DNA of 54,072 nucleotides. Source: Bacillota bacterium (GTDB lineage: Bacteria; Bacillota; Clostridia; Oscillospirales; Oscillospiraceae). The stretch is taken from positions 1 to 54,072 of the forward strand of contig JAETOJ010000017.1 in the NCBI GenBank assembly GCA_021768085.1, written 5' to 3'. Within the stretch, counting starts at the first letter, position 1, and each line of letters begins with the position of its first letter. The translations under genes were made by a program, and so were the position numbers. Positions 15,025 to 23,921 of the stretch are shown piece by piece. The notes under the pieces were generated by a model. It was not told where the DNA came from. It made no database searches and worked only from the letters and a program-made list of their open reading frames with translations.

Positions 15025-15456
15025 TTACATCTCCTCATAGTCCCGAAGGTTCCGGGCGAATTTTTCCAGGAGCTGCTCCATGGTGTGCCGCTCCTCCGGG
15101 GTGACGCCCCGGTTCAGGGCGGCGAAGAACCGGGCCTGGGCCTCCAGCCCCTGCCGGAGGATCTCTCCGGCGGCGGGCAGGGGGGTGAGGCGGATCACCT
15201 TCCGGTTGCCGGGGGGGTGTCCGGCGGACAGCAGGCCCCTGTCCTGAAGGGCCCGGGCCGCCGCGGACACGTGGGACTTTGTCCACTGCCGCAGCCGCAC
15301 CGCCTCCGCCGCCGTGTTCCGGTCGGGGTTGTTGTGGAGGAACAGCAGGAGATCCAGCTCCATCCGGGTGAGGCCGCAGCGCTGGGCCACCGGATCCAGG
15401 GCCTGATCGTACCGCTTTTTGAAGGCGCTCAGGTGTTCCAGAAAGACATGGAGCAT
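15025..15456 (-). CDS. MarR family transcriptional regulator
   Basis: A 143-residue winged-helix regulator. The order is a dimerisation helix, then LTRMELDLLLFLHNNPDRNTAAEAVRL, the recognition helix segment (TKSHVSAAARALQDRGLL), the wing (GNRKVIRLTP) and a C-terminal helix pair. RBS AAAGGAGAGG. It is the first gene of a two-gene operon with the TSUP permease, so it probably senses the anion that the permease exports, or a related stress. An inverted repeat (15475-15488) lies just downstream of the promoter and is a good candidate for autorepression. Confidence 0.88.
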   Translation of the reverse strand: MLHVFLEHLSAFKKRYDQALDPVAQRCGLTRMELDLLLFLHNNPDRNTAAEAVRLRQWTKSHVSAAARALQDRGLLSAGHPPGNRKVIRLTPLPAAGEILRQGLEAQARFFAALNRGVTPEERHTMEQLLEKFARNLRDYEEM

Positions 15457-15474
15457 GAAAGCCTCTCCTTTATT

Positions 15475-15488
15475 GTTCTATTTTGAAC
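15475..15488. promoter_or_regulatory. Candidate MarR operator
   Basis: GTTC-TATTTT-GAAC inverted repeat with AT-rich flanks, placed between the -10 box and the marR start codon. Confidence 0.5.
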
Positions 15489-15495
15489 TATATGG

Positions 15496-15524
15496 ATTAT
15501 ACGACTGCCGCCAAGGTTTGTCAA
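15496..15524 (-). promoter_or_regulatory. Promoter of marR-TSUP operon
   Basis: On the minus strand TTGACA (15524-15519), 17-nt spacer, TATAAT (15501-15496): a full consensus vegetative promoter. Confidence 0.85.
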
Positions 15525-15601
15525 GGGGGGGCGGCAGAAAAGTTTTCCCGGCCCGCCCGGATCCGTTCAGGACAACAGCGGGCCATTTCACAGCAAAGGG
15601 A

Positions 15602-15630
15602 TTGCCCATCCGCCCCGGGTCTGGTATGCT
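15602..15630 (+). promoter_or_regulatory. Promoter of the LytTR/AgrC-like pair
   Basis: TTGCCC (15602-15607), 17-nt spacer, TATGCT (15625-15630). Confidence 0.5.
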
Positions 15631-15649
15631 GGCAGGGGGAGTGTGAGAC

Positions 15650-16360
15650 ATGATCAAATTTGCCATCTGCGACGACGAGCCCCACATGGCCCGGGAGCTG
15701 GCGGAGCGGCTGACGGCCTATCTGAAGGAGACGGGGCGGGGGGCCTGCACGATAGACCGCTTTTCCAGCGGCAGCGCCCTGCTGGAGGGGGGCTCCTTCG
15801 ACGTGATCCTGCTGGACATCCAGATGGGGCCGCCCGACGGGCTGGAGACTGCCCGTCTCCTGCGGCGGCAGGGCTTTACCGGCCCGCTGATCTTCGTGAC
15901 GGTGCTGCGGGAGCCGGTCTTTGACGCCTTCGAGGTGGAGGCGCTGGACTACCTGGTGAAGCCGCTGGACGGGGAGCGGTTCCGGCGGGCCCTGGATCGG
16001 GCGCTGAAGCTGCTGGAGGGGCGGCGGGGGCTGCCCATTGTGGTTCGGCAGGGGACGGGCTGCCAGGTGGTGCCGCCGGAGGAGCTGGTGTACTGCGAGG
16101 TGCAGGGCCGGAAGCTCTACCTCCACCGGGCGGGGGGCGGCGTGGTGGACTGCTACGGCAGGCTGGAGGAGCTGGAGCGCCGGGTGGACGGGCGCTTCTT
16201 CAGGTGCCACCGGAGCTACTTGGTGAACCTGGATTATGTGCGGGGGTGCCGGGAGGGACAGGTGCTGTTGCCCCAGGGGGAGGCCATCCCCGTCTCCCGG
16301 CTGCGGGAGCGGGAGCTGACCCAGGCCCTGCTGCGCCGCATGAAAGGGGGGACGCTCTGA
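15650..16360 (+). CDS. LytTR family response regulator (AgrA/ComE-like)
   Basis: A 236-residue response regulator. Residues 1-120 are the receiver domain: acidic pocket CDDEP, phosphoacceptor D56 in DVILLDIQM, and KP in YLVKPLDGE. Residues about 135-233 are a LytTR DNA-binding domain (EELVYCEVQGRKLYLHRAGG, FFRCHRSYLVNLDYV, IPVSR). LytTR regulators bind direct repeats upstream of target promoters. RBS GGGGGAG. The stop overlaps the kinase start (TGATG), so the two form a two-component pair. There is no agrB/agrD-like peptide gene beside it, so the signal is unknown. Confidence 0.92.
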   Translation: MIKFAICDDEPHMARELAERLTAYLKETGRGACTIDRFSSGSALLEGGSFDVILLDIQMGPPDGLETARLLRRQGFTGPLIFVTVLREPVFDAFEVEALDYLVKPLDGERFRRALDRALKLLEGRRGLPIVVRQGTGCQVVPPEELVYCEVQGRKLYLHRAGGGVVDCYGRLEELERRVDGRFFRCHRSYLVNLDYVRGCREGQVLLPQGEAIPVSRLRERELTQALLRRMKGGTL

Positions 16361-17628
16361 TGGACTGGTTCGGCCTGCTCTACAACGGCGCCGCCCTGCT
16401 GGGCCAGGGGGCGGCTCACCTGATCTTCCTGGGCCGCCTGACGGGGAAGCGGGTAAAGCTCCGGCACTTTACAGTTTACGGGCTGGCGCTGTGCCTCATT
16501 GAGGGGCTGTCCGGCCGGCTGGGGCTGGACGGGGCGGCGGCCATCGGCGCGGGGGTGCTGGCGCTGTACGCCGTGAGCCGCCTGGGGCTGGGCAACGGGA
16601 GGCCCGTGTCCTGGCTGGCGGCGGTGCTGGGCTTTTATGTGTCCCAGCTCTGCTTCGGCCTGATCAACGCGGTGGAGGCGGTGGCGTTCCCCCGGCTCAT
16701 CGGACAGCCCCTGCTGTACGGGGGGCTGCTGGCGGCGCTGGCGGCGTTTTTCGCCCTGTGCGCCTGCTGCTACCGGGCCATCCGGAGGCTGCTGGCCTGG
16801 ACGGAGGACGGGCCCGCGCCCCACATCGAGCTGCTGCTCCTCCCCGGGCTGTTCTTCTTCGCCGCCCAGCTCTATATCCTCCGCACCGCCTACAGTTCCA
16901 TCCCCGCCGCCCTTCCGCCAGGGGAGGCGGGGAGGCAGGCGGTGCTGCTGGCGCTGCAAGCCATGGGGCTGGGGGCCCTGCTGTGCGCCCTGTACGCCTA
17001 CCGGCAGCTCTGCCGGGGGTTCGCGGCCCAGGGAGAGCTGCGGGCCGTCACCCAGGCGGCCCAGGCCCAGAAGATCTATCTGGCCGAGGCCCGGATCCGT
17101 TATGAGCGGACGCGGGCCTTCCGCCACGACGTGAAAAACCACCTGTCCGTGCTGGACGGCCTGCTGGCGGCGGGCAGGGCGGAGGAGGGCCGGGCCTACC
17201 TGAAGAAGCTGACGGCGGCGTCGGAGGAGCTGTCCCTCCCCTGCCAAACGGGTAGTCCGGTGGTGGACGTCCTGCTGGGGGAGAAGCTGGGGCTGGCGGA
17301 GGATATCCCCTGGGAGGTGTCTTTGACGCTGCCCTCGCCCTGCGGGGTGGATGAGTTTGACCTGTGCGTGATCTTCGCCAACGCCCTGGACAACGCCCTC
17401 GCCGCCTGCCGGCAGGCTCCGGGGAATAGGTTCCTCCGGGTGTCCGGGCGGCGGCAGGGGGCATTCTACCTGCTGCTCTTTGAGAATGCCTGCGCCGACG
17501 CCGTCCTGCCACCGGAGGGGACGGGGCTGTCCAATATCCGGGCGGTGGCGGAGAAATACCACGGCGCGGTGCTGGCGGAGCGGGAGAGGGGCCGGTTTAC
17601 TCTGAGCGTGCTGCTGAACATTTCGTGA
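16360..17628 (+). CDS. AgrC/ComD-like sensor histidine kinase (GHKL type)
   Basis: A 422-residue membrane kinase. Residues 1-220 carry about six hydrophobic segments and serve as the sensor; there is no large extracellular domain. The phosphoacceptor is H256 in FRHDVKNHLSVLDGLL, the HPK10-type H-box of the AgrC group. The N-box is FANALDNALAACR and the G-box GTGLSNIRAVAEKYHG. The D-box is weak, as is usual in this group. ATG at 16360 overlaps the regulator's TGA. The partner is the LytTR regulator before it. AgrC kinases usually sense cyclic peptides; a peptide gene is not visible within 2 kb, so it may act on a distant or external signal. Confidence 0.9.
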   Translation: MDWFGLLYNGAALLGQGAAHLIFLGRLTGKRVKLRHFTVYGLALCLIEGLSGRLGLDGAAAIGAGVLALYAVSRLGLGNGRPVSWLAAVLGFYVSQLCFGLINAVEAVAFPRLIGQPLLYGGLLAALAAFFALCACCYRAIRRLLAWTEDGPAPHIELLLLPGLFFFAAQLYILRTAYSSIPAALPPGEAGRQAVLLALQAMGLGALLCALYAYRQLCRGFAAQGELRAVTQAAQAQKIYLAEARIRYERTRAFRHDVKNHLSVLDGLLAAGRAEEGRAYLKKLTAASEELSLPCQTGSPVVDVLLGEKLGLAEDIPWEVSLTLPSPCGVDEFDLCVIFANALDNALAACRQAPGNRFLRVSGRRQGAFYLLLFENACADAVLPPEGTGLSNIRAVAEKYHGAVLAERERGRFTLSVLLNIS

Positions 17629-17728
17629 CATACAGGGCGCGGTTCAAGGCAAAAGCCTTGCAATCCGAATTCCGAGCGCTAAACTAAAGGCATAGAAACG
17701 CCACACTTTTGGATTGGAGGAATGTGCC

Positions 17729-18259
17729 ATGACGCCCATTATCAGCTTTAACACCGCCGCTCAGCCCCCAAGGGCGGTGGACAGAACAGACAAGGTCGCC
17801 GCCGTCCGGCGGCCAGGGGAGGAGGATCAAACCCGTCCGACGGAGCCCAGGAGGGACGAATATATTCCGGAGGGAAAGCGGGAGCCCTCGGGTCGCTACT
17901 GGCTGGGCCGGGACGGAGACGGACAGCCCAGGATTTATTTTGACGATCCCGAGCGGGCGGCGGACGCCCCGGAGCAGCCGGAGAAGCCAGCTGCCGGGCC
18001 GGATCAGGACAGGGGAGCGAAGGGCCCAGAGAAGAAGAACAGGGAGAGCAAGGCGGAGCGCTGCACCGGCGACACCGGCAAGGTGGATCGGGAGATTGAG
18101 AAGCTGAAGCGGAAGCGGGCGGAGCTGGAGCAGCGCCTCAACACCGAGCGGGACGAGGCCAAACGGGCGGAGCTGGAGCAGCGGCTTGCCCAGGTGGAGG
18201 CGGAACTGCGCCAAAAGGACAACGACGGATACAGACGGCGAAATACCGTGTTCTCTTGA
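17729..18259 (+). CDS. Hypothetical charged coiled-coil protein
   Basis: A 176-residue soluble protein that I do not recognise. Residues 1-60 are proline- and charge-rich. A conserved-looking segment follows (DEYIPEG...SGRYWLGRDGDGQPRIYFDDP), then an acidic linker. From about residue 113 the sequence is a heptad-rich coiled coil (VDREIEKLKRKRAELEQRLN and a second repeat-like turn AELEQRLAQVEAELRQK). The ATG at 17729 follows TTGGAGG at 8 nt. There is no signal peptide or membrane segment. It follows the LytTR/AgrC pair by 100 nt with no terminator between, so it could be their target or simply an independent gene. It ends before a strong terminator. Confidence 0.75.
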   Translation: MTPIISFNTAAQPPRAVDRTDKVAAVRRPGEEDQTRPTEPRRDEYIPEGKREPSGRYWLGRDGDGQPRIYFDDPERAADAPEQPEKPAAGPDQDRGAKGPEKKNRESKAERCTGDTGKVDREIEKLKRKRAELEQRLNTERDEAKRAELEQRLAQVEAELRQKDNDGYRRRNTVFS

Positions 18260-18268
18260 ACCGAGGAC

Positions 18269-18336
18269 GGCGGCGGCTCCGCATTGCGGAGCCGCCGCCG
18301 CGCGCCGAAATGGCCTGCCTCCAGGCGGGCTTTTTT
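18269..18336 (+). terminator. Double hairpin terminator
   Basis: A 14-bp GC stem (18269-18282/18286-18299) is followed by a second stem (18313-18320/18323-18330, one G-U pair) and TTTTTT (18331-18336). It ends the coiled-coil gene and isolates sbcDC. Confidence 0.75.
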
Positions 18337-18387
18337 CCAGGGAAAGTCCGGCGGGCACAAACAGACCATTTTTCCGGCGGCGGGTTC

Positions 18388-18416
18388 TTGTGGATCCCGT
18401 CGCTTTCCTGTATAAT
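18388..18416 (+). promoter_or_regulatory. Promoter of sbcDC
   Basis: TTGTGG (18388-18393), 17-nt spacer, TATAAT (18411-18416), 30 nt before the sbcD start. Confidence 0.65.
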
Positions 18417-18445
18417 TTAGGGCACAAGAATTAGGGGGCGGCGCC

Positions 18446-19585
18446 ATGAAACTCATCCATCTCTCCGATCTGCACCTGGGCAAGCGGGTCAACGGCTTTT
18501 CCATGCTGGAGGATCAGCGGTACATCCTGGCGAAGATCCTGGACATTGTGGACAGGGAACAACCGGAGGCTGTGCTCATCGCCGGGGACGTGTACGACAA
18601 GCCGGTGCCCCCTGCCGAGGCGGTGACCCTGCTGGACAGCTTCCTGGTGGAGCTGTCCCGGCGGGAGACCCAGGTCTTTGTGATCAGCGGCAACCACGAC
18701 TCCCCGGAGCGCACTGCTTTCGGCGGGCGGCTCATGGAGGCCAGCGGCGTCCACATGGCCCCGGTGTACGATGGGCGGACGGCCCCGGTGACCCTTACGG
18801 ACGAGTATGGCCCGGTGAACCTCTACCTGCTGCCATTTGTCAAGCCGGTGCAGGTGCGCCACCTGTTCCCGGATCAGGATATCGCCGACTACACCGGGGC
18901 CATGGCCGCGGCCATCGGGGCCATGGGGGTGGATGCCTCCCTCCGGAACGTGCTGGCGGCCCACCAGTTTGTGACGGGCGCGGAGCGGTGCCAGTCGGAG
19001 GAGATCCCGGTGGGCGGGCTGGACAACGTGGACGCGACGGTGTTTCAGCCCTTTGACTACGTGGCCCTGGGCCATCTCCACGGCCCCCAGCACGTGGGGC
19101 GGGAGACGGTACGGTACTGCGGCTCGCCGCTGAAATACTCCATCTCCGAGTGGCAGCAGCGCAAGTCGGCCACCGTGGTGGAGCTGGGGAAAAAGGGGGA
19201 GGTGTCGGTGCGGGAGGCGCCCCTCACCCCCCTGCGGGATATGGTGAAGCTCCGGGGAAGCTATGAGGAGCTTACCTGCCGGGACTATTATGAGGCGGAG
19301 GGCCGGGAGAGCTGCTATGTCCACGTCACCCTCACCGATGAGGAGGATATCCCCGACGCCATGGCAAGGTTGCGGGTGTTCTACCCCCGGCTGATGGCGC
19401 TGGACTACGACAACAAGCGCACCCAGGCGGCGGGGGAGCTGGAGGTCGGGGAGGACGCGGTGCAAAAGTCCCCTCTGGAGCTGCTGGACGACTTCTATGA
19501 GCAGCAGAACGGGCAGCCCATGGGGGAGGCCCAGCGGGCGCTGGCCCAACGCTTGATCGAGGAGATCTGGGAGGGAGAGCCATGA
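18446..19585 (+). CDS. sbcD: Exonuclease subunit SbcD
   Basis: A 379-residue Mre11-type nuclease. With SbcC it forms the ATP-dependent complex that opens hairpins and trims blocked DNA ends during break repair and replication of palindromes. The metallophosphoesterase motifs are intact: DLHLGK, GDVYDK, GNHDSPER, and GHLHGPQ, with CGSPLKYS in the capping region. Length is normal for the family. ATG at 18446 after AGGGGGCG. The last codons overlap the sbcC start (GCC ATG inside EGEP-stop), giving translational coupling. The partner sbcC is frameshifted in this sequence. Confidence 0.95.
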   Translation: MKLIHLSDLHLGKRVNGFSMLEDQRYILAKILDIVDREQPEAVLIAGDVYDKPVPPAEAVTLLDSFLVELSRRETQVFVISGNHDSPERTAFGGRLMEASGVHMAPVYDGRTAPVTLTDEYGPVNLYLLPFVKPVQVRHLFPDQDIADYTGAMAAAIGAMGVDASLRNVLAAHQFVTGAERCQSEEIPVGGLDNVDATVFQPFDYVALGHLHGPQHVGRETVRYCGSPLKYSISEWQQRKSATVVELGKKGEVSVREAPLTPLRDMVKLRGSYEELTCRDYYEAEGRESCYVHVTLTDEEDIPDAMARLRVFYPRLMALDYDNKRTQAAGELEVGEDAVQKSPLELLDDFYEQQNGQPMGEAQRALAQRLIEEIWEGEP

Positions 19586-22394
19586 GACCACTGAAGCTGA
19601 CCATATCCGCCTTCGGCTCCTATGCCGGGCGGCAGACACTGGATCTGGAGCGGCTGGGGGCGGGGGGCTGTACCTGATCACCGGGGACACCGGGGCGGGT
19701 AAGACCACCATTTTCGACGCCATCGCCTATGCCCTCTACGGCGAGCCCAGCGGGGAGAACCGGGACGCCACCATGCTTCGCTCCAAGTACGCCGATCCGG
19801 AGACGCCCACAGAGGTGGAGCTAATGTTCGCCTACGGGGACAAGACCTATACCGTCCGCCGCAGCCCCGACTACGAGCGGCCCGCCAAACGGGGGGGCGG
19901 CACCGTCCTTCAGAGGGGATCGGCGGAGCTTACCCTGCCGGACGGGCGGATGGTGACCCGATCCAAGGAGGTCACCCGGGAGATCGTGGACATCACCGGT
20001 CTGGATCGGGAGCAGTTCACCCAGATCGCCATGATCGCCCAGGGGGATTTCCTCAAGCTGCTGGTGGCGGACACCAAAAGCCGCCAGGAGATCTTCCGGA
20101 GGATTTTCAAAACCGGGTACTATAGAGCCCTCCAGGACAGGCTGAAGGAGGAGTCCGCAAAGCTGGAGCGGGCGTGCGACACGGCCCGGGCCAGCGTGCG
20201 GCAGTACATCGGCGGCGTGGCCGGCGGGGGCGACGAGCTGCTGGGGCCAAAGCTGGAGCTGGCGAAGCAGGGGATCCTGCCCTTTGAGGAAACAGTGGAG
20301 TTGATTGAGGGGTTGATTGCCCGGGATCGGCAGGCCGGTGCGGAGGTCCAGGAGACGCTGGACGGCCTGGATGGGGAGCTGAACCAGGTGACCGAGCTGC
20401 TGGGCAAAGCGGAGGAGCGCAGCAAGACCAGCCAAAAGCTGACGGTTGCCCGGAGCAGGCAGGAGAAACTGGCGGTGGAGGCGGAAGCCGCCGGGAGGAC
20501 CCTGGCGGCGGAGCGGGAGCACGCCCCCCGGCGGGAGGAGCTGGCCCGGACGCTGGCGGCGCTGGAGGCGGAGCTGCCCCGCTACCAAGAGGTGGATCAG
20601 CGACAGGGGGAGCTGAACCGCCTGCTGGCGGAGATCGCCGCCCAACAGGAGGGGCTGGAGCGCCAGGAGCGAACCCGGCAGGAGCAGGCCCAAAGGCTGG
20701 AGACGGAGCGGCAGGAGGCCCAGACTCTGGCCCCGGCGGCGGTGGAGCGGGAGCGGCTGCTTCGCCAACGGGAGCGGGTCCGGGAGAAGAAACGGGCGCT
20801 GAAGGAGCTGCTCAGCCTGCTGGAGGGTTGCGGCGTGGCTCGGAACCGGGTGGAGGTGGCCCAGCGGGACTACCAAAAAGCCAAGGGGCGGATGGAACAG
20901 GCGGAGGAGACCTACCGTCTGGGCTACCGGGCCTTTTTGGACGGGCAGGCCGGGGTGCTGGCCCAGGCCCTGAAGGATGGGCGGCCCTGCCCGGTGTGCG
21001 GATCGCTTCATCACCCCGCCCCGGCGGAGCCGGCCGCCGAAGCCCCCACCGAAGCGGAGCTGGAAGGGCTCAAAGAGGCAATGGAGAAGGCCCGAAAGAG
21101 GGCAGAGAAGCTGAGCCTCGCCGCGGGCGGGGAACAGGCCGCTCTGGCGGAACGGGAGCGGCAGCTGCAAAGCGAGCTGGCCCGGGCGGAGGTGGAGCAG
21201 ATCGAAACTCGGCTGCGCGGGCAGGAGGCGGAGAATCCAGGGGACAGCGGGCTGGATGAGGCGATGGAACTCGTCCGGGCGGAGCTAAAGGCGGCTGAGC
21301 TGGCCCTGGCGGAGCTGGAGGAAAAACTGGAGGGGACGGAGCGCCAGGTAAAGCGGGAGGCGGAGCTAAAGGATCTGCTGCCCGGTTGGGAGGCGGAGCT
21401 GCGGGAGTTGGAGCAGGCCCTGTCCGACGCCCGGACGGAGCTGGCCCAGGCGGAGATCCGCCGGGAGAAGGCGGCGGGACAGCTGGAGGCCCTGCGGGGC
21501 GGGCTGAGCTGCCCCGACGGGACCGCAGCCCTGGCGCGGCGGAACGCCCTGGCCGGGGAGCTGTCCGAGCTGACCAGACGACTGCAAAAGGCGGAGGAGG
21601 CCGTCCAGTCCCTGGAGCGGGAGCGGGCGGGGCAGGAGGCGGTAATCCGGGAACTGCTCACGCTGCTGGAGCAGGGCGAGCCGGTGGATGAGGAGGCCCA
21701 GCAGCTCCGGGCCCGGGCGCTGAAGGAGCGGCGGGCGGCGGCGGAGGCGCTGCGGCGGGATCTCCACGCCCGGCAGATGGGCAACGAGGCCGCCCTGGGC
21801 AAAATACTGGAGCAGGCGGAGGATCTCCGGAGGCTGGAAAAGGAATACGCCTGGGTGCGGGCTCTGTCCGACACGGCCAACGGGCGGCTGCCCAACAAGG
21901 AGAAGCTGGCCCTGGAGACCTATGTCCAGGCCGCCTTTTTCGACCGGATTCTCCGGCGGGCCAATCTGCGGCTGCTGGTGATGAGCAGGAAGCAGTACGA
22001 GCTGAAGCGCCGTCGGGCGGCGGCGGATAACCGCAGCCAGAGTGGGCTGGAGCTGGACGTGGTGGATCACTTTAATGGGACGCAGCGCAGCGTGAAGTCC
22101 CTGTCCGGCGGGGAGTCCTTCCAGGCGTCCCTGTCTCTGGCGCTGGGTCTGTCTGACGAGATCCAGGCGGCGGCGGGGGGCATCCGGCTGGAGGCCATGT
22201 TTGTAGACGAGGGGTTCGGCTCGCTGGACGAGGAGGCCCTGGGGCAGGCCCTTCAGGCGCTGGACAGTCTGGCCCAGGGAAACCGGCTGGTGGGGATCAT
22301 CTCCCATGTGGAGAGCCTAAAGGAACGGATCGACCGGCAGATCGTGGTGACCAAGGACGGAGCCGGGGGAAGTCATGCGGAAATCGTAGTATAG
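19582..22394 (+). pseudogene. sbcC: Exonuclease subunit SbcC, interrupted by a frameshift in a G-run
   Basis: The gene starts with ATG at 19582 (MRPLKLTISAFGSYAGRQTLDL...), overlapping sbcD, but this frame hits TGA at about 19675, 31 codons in. The rest continues in another frame, beginning GGLYLITGDTGAGKTT (Walker A, from about 19662) and running to 22394 without a stop. Adding one G to the G6 run at 19662-19667 would join them into a normal SbcC of about 937 residues. The downstream part has long coiled coils, the zinc-hook CPVCG, signature LSGGESF and Walker B MFVDEGFGSLD. Starting at the first internal ATG (19773) would lose Walker A and so ATPase activity. It is either a sequencing or assembly error, a real mutation, or a slippery homopolymer that is corrected by slippage. 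All else looks under selection. Confidence 0.85.
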
Positions 22395-22406
22395 GAGGTA
22401 CAGAAC

Positions 22407-23072
22407 ATGAAGCGAACCATCACCGTGAAGGGCGTGGGCAGCGTGTCCGCCAGGCCGGACTACATCACCTTAACGCTGTCCATTACGGAAAAAAACATGG
22501 ATTACGGGGCGGCCATGGACGGCGCAGCCGGTCGGATCGCTCGGCTGGAGGGTGCGGCAGAGGAGACGGGCTTTGAGAAGGGCGCGCTGAAAACCCTCAG
22601 CTTCAACGTGAACACCCAGTACGAGGGGGTGCGGGACGATCAGGGGAACTATCAGAACGTGTTCGCCGGGTACGCCTGCCTCTACCGGCTCAAGCTGGCC
22701 TTCGAGCTGGACAGCGGACGGCTGGCGGACGTCCTGTCCGCCATCGCGGCCAGCGGCGCGGAACCGGAGCTGAACATTGCCTTTACGGTGAAAGATCCGG
22801 AAAAGGTCAGCCAGGAGCTGCTGGCCAGCGCGGCGGCCAACGCCCGAGAAAAGGCGGAAGGGCTGTGCCGGGCCGCCGGGGTGGAGCTGGGCAAGCTGAT
22901 CAGCATCCATTATAACTGGGATGAGTTGAACATCGTGTCCCCTACCCGCTATGAGCTGGCGGACTGCGCCATGCCTATGCTGGCGACGGGGAAGCGACGG
23001 GCGCCGGAGATCGAGCCGGACGACATCAAGCTGCGGGACTCGGCGGCCTTCGTGTGGGAGCTGGACGGCTGA
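22407..23072 (+). CDS. SIMPL domain protein (DUF541)
   Basis: A 221-residue protein with the SIMPL/DUF541 pattern: an N-terminal ITVKGVGSVSARPDYITLTLSIT, a central ANAREKAEGLCRAAGVELGKLISI and a C-terminal strand-rich region. The family includes YggE/BP26-like proteins linked with oxidative stress, mostly periplasmic; here there is no signal peptide, so this copy should be cytoplasmic. RBS ATAGGAGGT. It starts 12 nt after sbcC and is probably in the same transcript. The molecular function of the family is unclear. Confidence 0.85.
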   Translation: MKRTITVKGVGSVSARPDYITLTLSITEKNMDYGAAMDGAAGRIARLEGAAEETGFEKGALKTLSFNVNTQYEGVRDDQGNYQNVFAGYACLYRLKLAFELDSGRLADVLSAIAASGAEPELNIAFTVKDPEKVSQELLASAAANAREKAEGLCRAAGVELGKLISIHYNWDELNIVSPTRYELADCAMPMLATGKRRAPEIEPDDIKLRDSAAFVWELDG

Positions 23073-23134
23073 AAAAGTTTGACAACGTTCGCACCTTCCG
23101 CCGTTTTGTTTCCAAAGAAAACCAGGGGGAGAAC

Positions 23135-23164
23135 TTGAATACCCTTCCAAATCCTGCGGATAAT
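23135..23164 (+). promoter_or_regulatory. Candidate promoter of spoVT
   Basis: TTGAAT (23135-23140), 18-nt spacer, GATAAT (23159-23164). The TGAATA overlap also resembles a sigma-G -35, which would fit spoVT, but the -10 is more sigma-A-like. Confidence 0.4.
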
Positions 23165-23224
23165 ACAAGTGGAACGATACAAACAAAGCCGCGGGTAGCC
23201 GCGGCAGGAAGCAGGAGGAAAACC

Positions 23225-23758
23225 ATGAAAGCAACCGGGATCGTGCGCCGCATCGACGATCTGGGCCGGGTGGTGATTCCCAAGGAGATCCGCCGCACCA
23301 TGCGCATTCGGGAGGGCGACCCCTTAGAAATCTACACCGACCGGGAGGGCGGCGTCATATTCAAAAAATACTCGCAGTTGGGCGATGTGTCCGACTTCGC
23401 CGCCCAGCTGTGCGACACCATCAGCCGGGTGGCGGGCCTGCCCGCCGTCATCACTGACCGGGACAGCGTCATCGCCGCCGGCGGCGTGCCCCGCCGGGAG
23501 GTAGTGGACAAGCGAGTCTCCCCCCAGGTGGAGCAAGTGATGGAGGAGCGCCGGGGGATCCAGGCGGATCAACCCATGCCCCTGTGCGACGGCAGCGAGA
23601 AATACCGCGTGCTCATCGCCGTTCCCATCCTGTCCGAGGGGGACGTGCTGGGTTGCGTGGCCTTTGTGACCGACGGGGATGGCCCCACCCCGGGCGATGT
23701 GGAGCTGAAGCTGGCTCAGACGGTGGCCGGCTTTCTGGGCCGCCATATGGAGGCTTGA
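23225..23758 (+). CDS. spoVT: Stage V sporulation protein T
   Basis: A 177-residue transcription regulator of forespore genes. Residues 1-52 are an AbrB/MazE-type swapped-hairpin DNA-binding domain (ATGIVRRIDDLGRVVIPKEIRRTMRIREGDPLEIYTD), nearly identical to SpoVT of Bacillus and Clostridium. Residues 55-177 form the GAF-like ligand domain. Length equals that of B. subtilis SpoVT. RBS GGAGGAAAACC before the ATG at 23225; upstream in-frame codons are not used. It is flanked by its own promoter and terminator. Its presence argues for a spore former. Confidence 0.95.
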   Translation: MKATGIVRRIDDLGRVVIPKEIRRTMRIREGDPLEIYTDREGGVIFKKYSQLGDVSDFAAQLCDTISRVAGLPAVITDRDSVIAAGGVPRREVVDKRVSPQVEQVMEERRGIQADQPMPLCDGSEKYRVLIAVPILSEGDVLGCVAFVTDGDGPTPGDVELKLAQTVAGFLGRHMEA

Positions 23759-23766
23759 GCTGCTGC

Positions 23767-23801
23767 GCCCCGCTCCGGCATAGGCCGGGGCGGGGCCTTT
23801 T
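23767..23801 (+). terminator. Terminator of spoVT
   Basis: GCCCCGC-TCCGGC pairs with GCCGG-GGCGGGGC around a short loop (23767-23796) with TTTT at 23798-23801. Confidence 0.7.
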
Positions 23802-23845
23802 CGTGCCCTGGGGCGGAAAATGTGTTGGGGTGGAGCGTCCCAGTC

Positions 23846-23874
23846 TTGCGTCCCGGCCTGTCAAGTGGTACAAT
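23846..23874 (+). promoter_or_regulatory. Promoter of the GH2 gene
   Basis: TTGCGT (23846-23851), 17-nt spacer, TACAAT (23869-23874). Confidence 0.65.
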
Positions 23875-23921
23875 CAGGAAAAAAGGGGCGGGCCGGTGGC
23901 CCCACAGAAAGGGAGAGCCCT

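Noticed and set aside
16234..17631. A 465-codon minus-strand frame opposite the AgrC-like kinase
   Set aside because: Antisense shadow in a GC-rich gene. The kinase frame has all catalytic boxes; the antisense translation has no domain.
17714..17728. Earlier TTG start for the coiled-coil protein
   Set aside because: The TTG lies within the RBS (TTGGAGG) of the ATG at 17729, so it cannot be the start.
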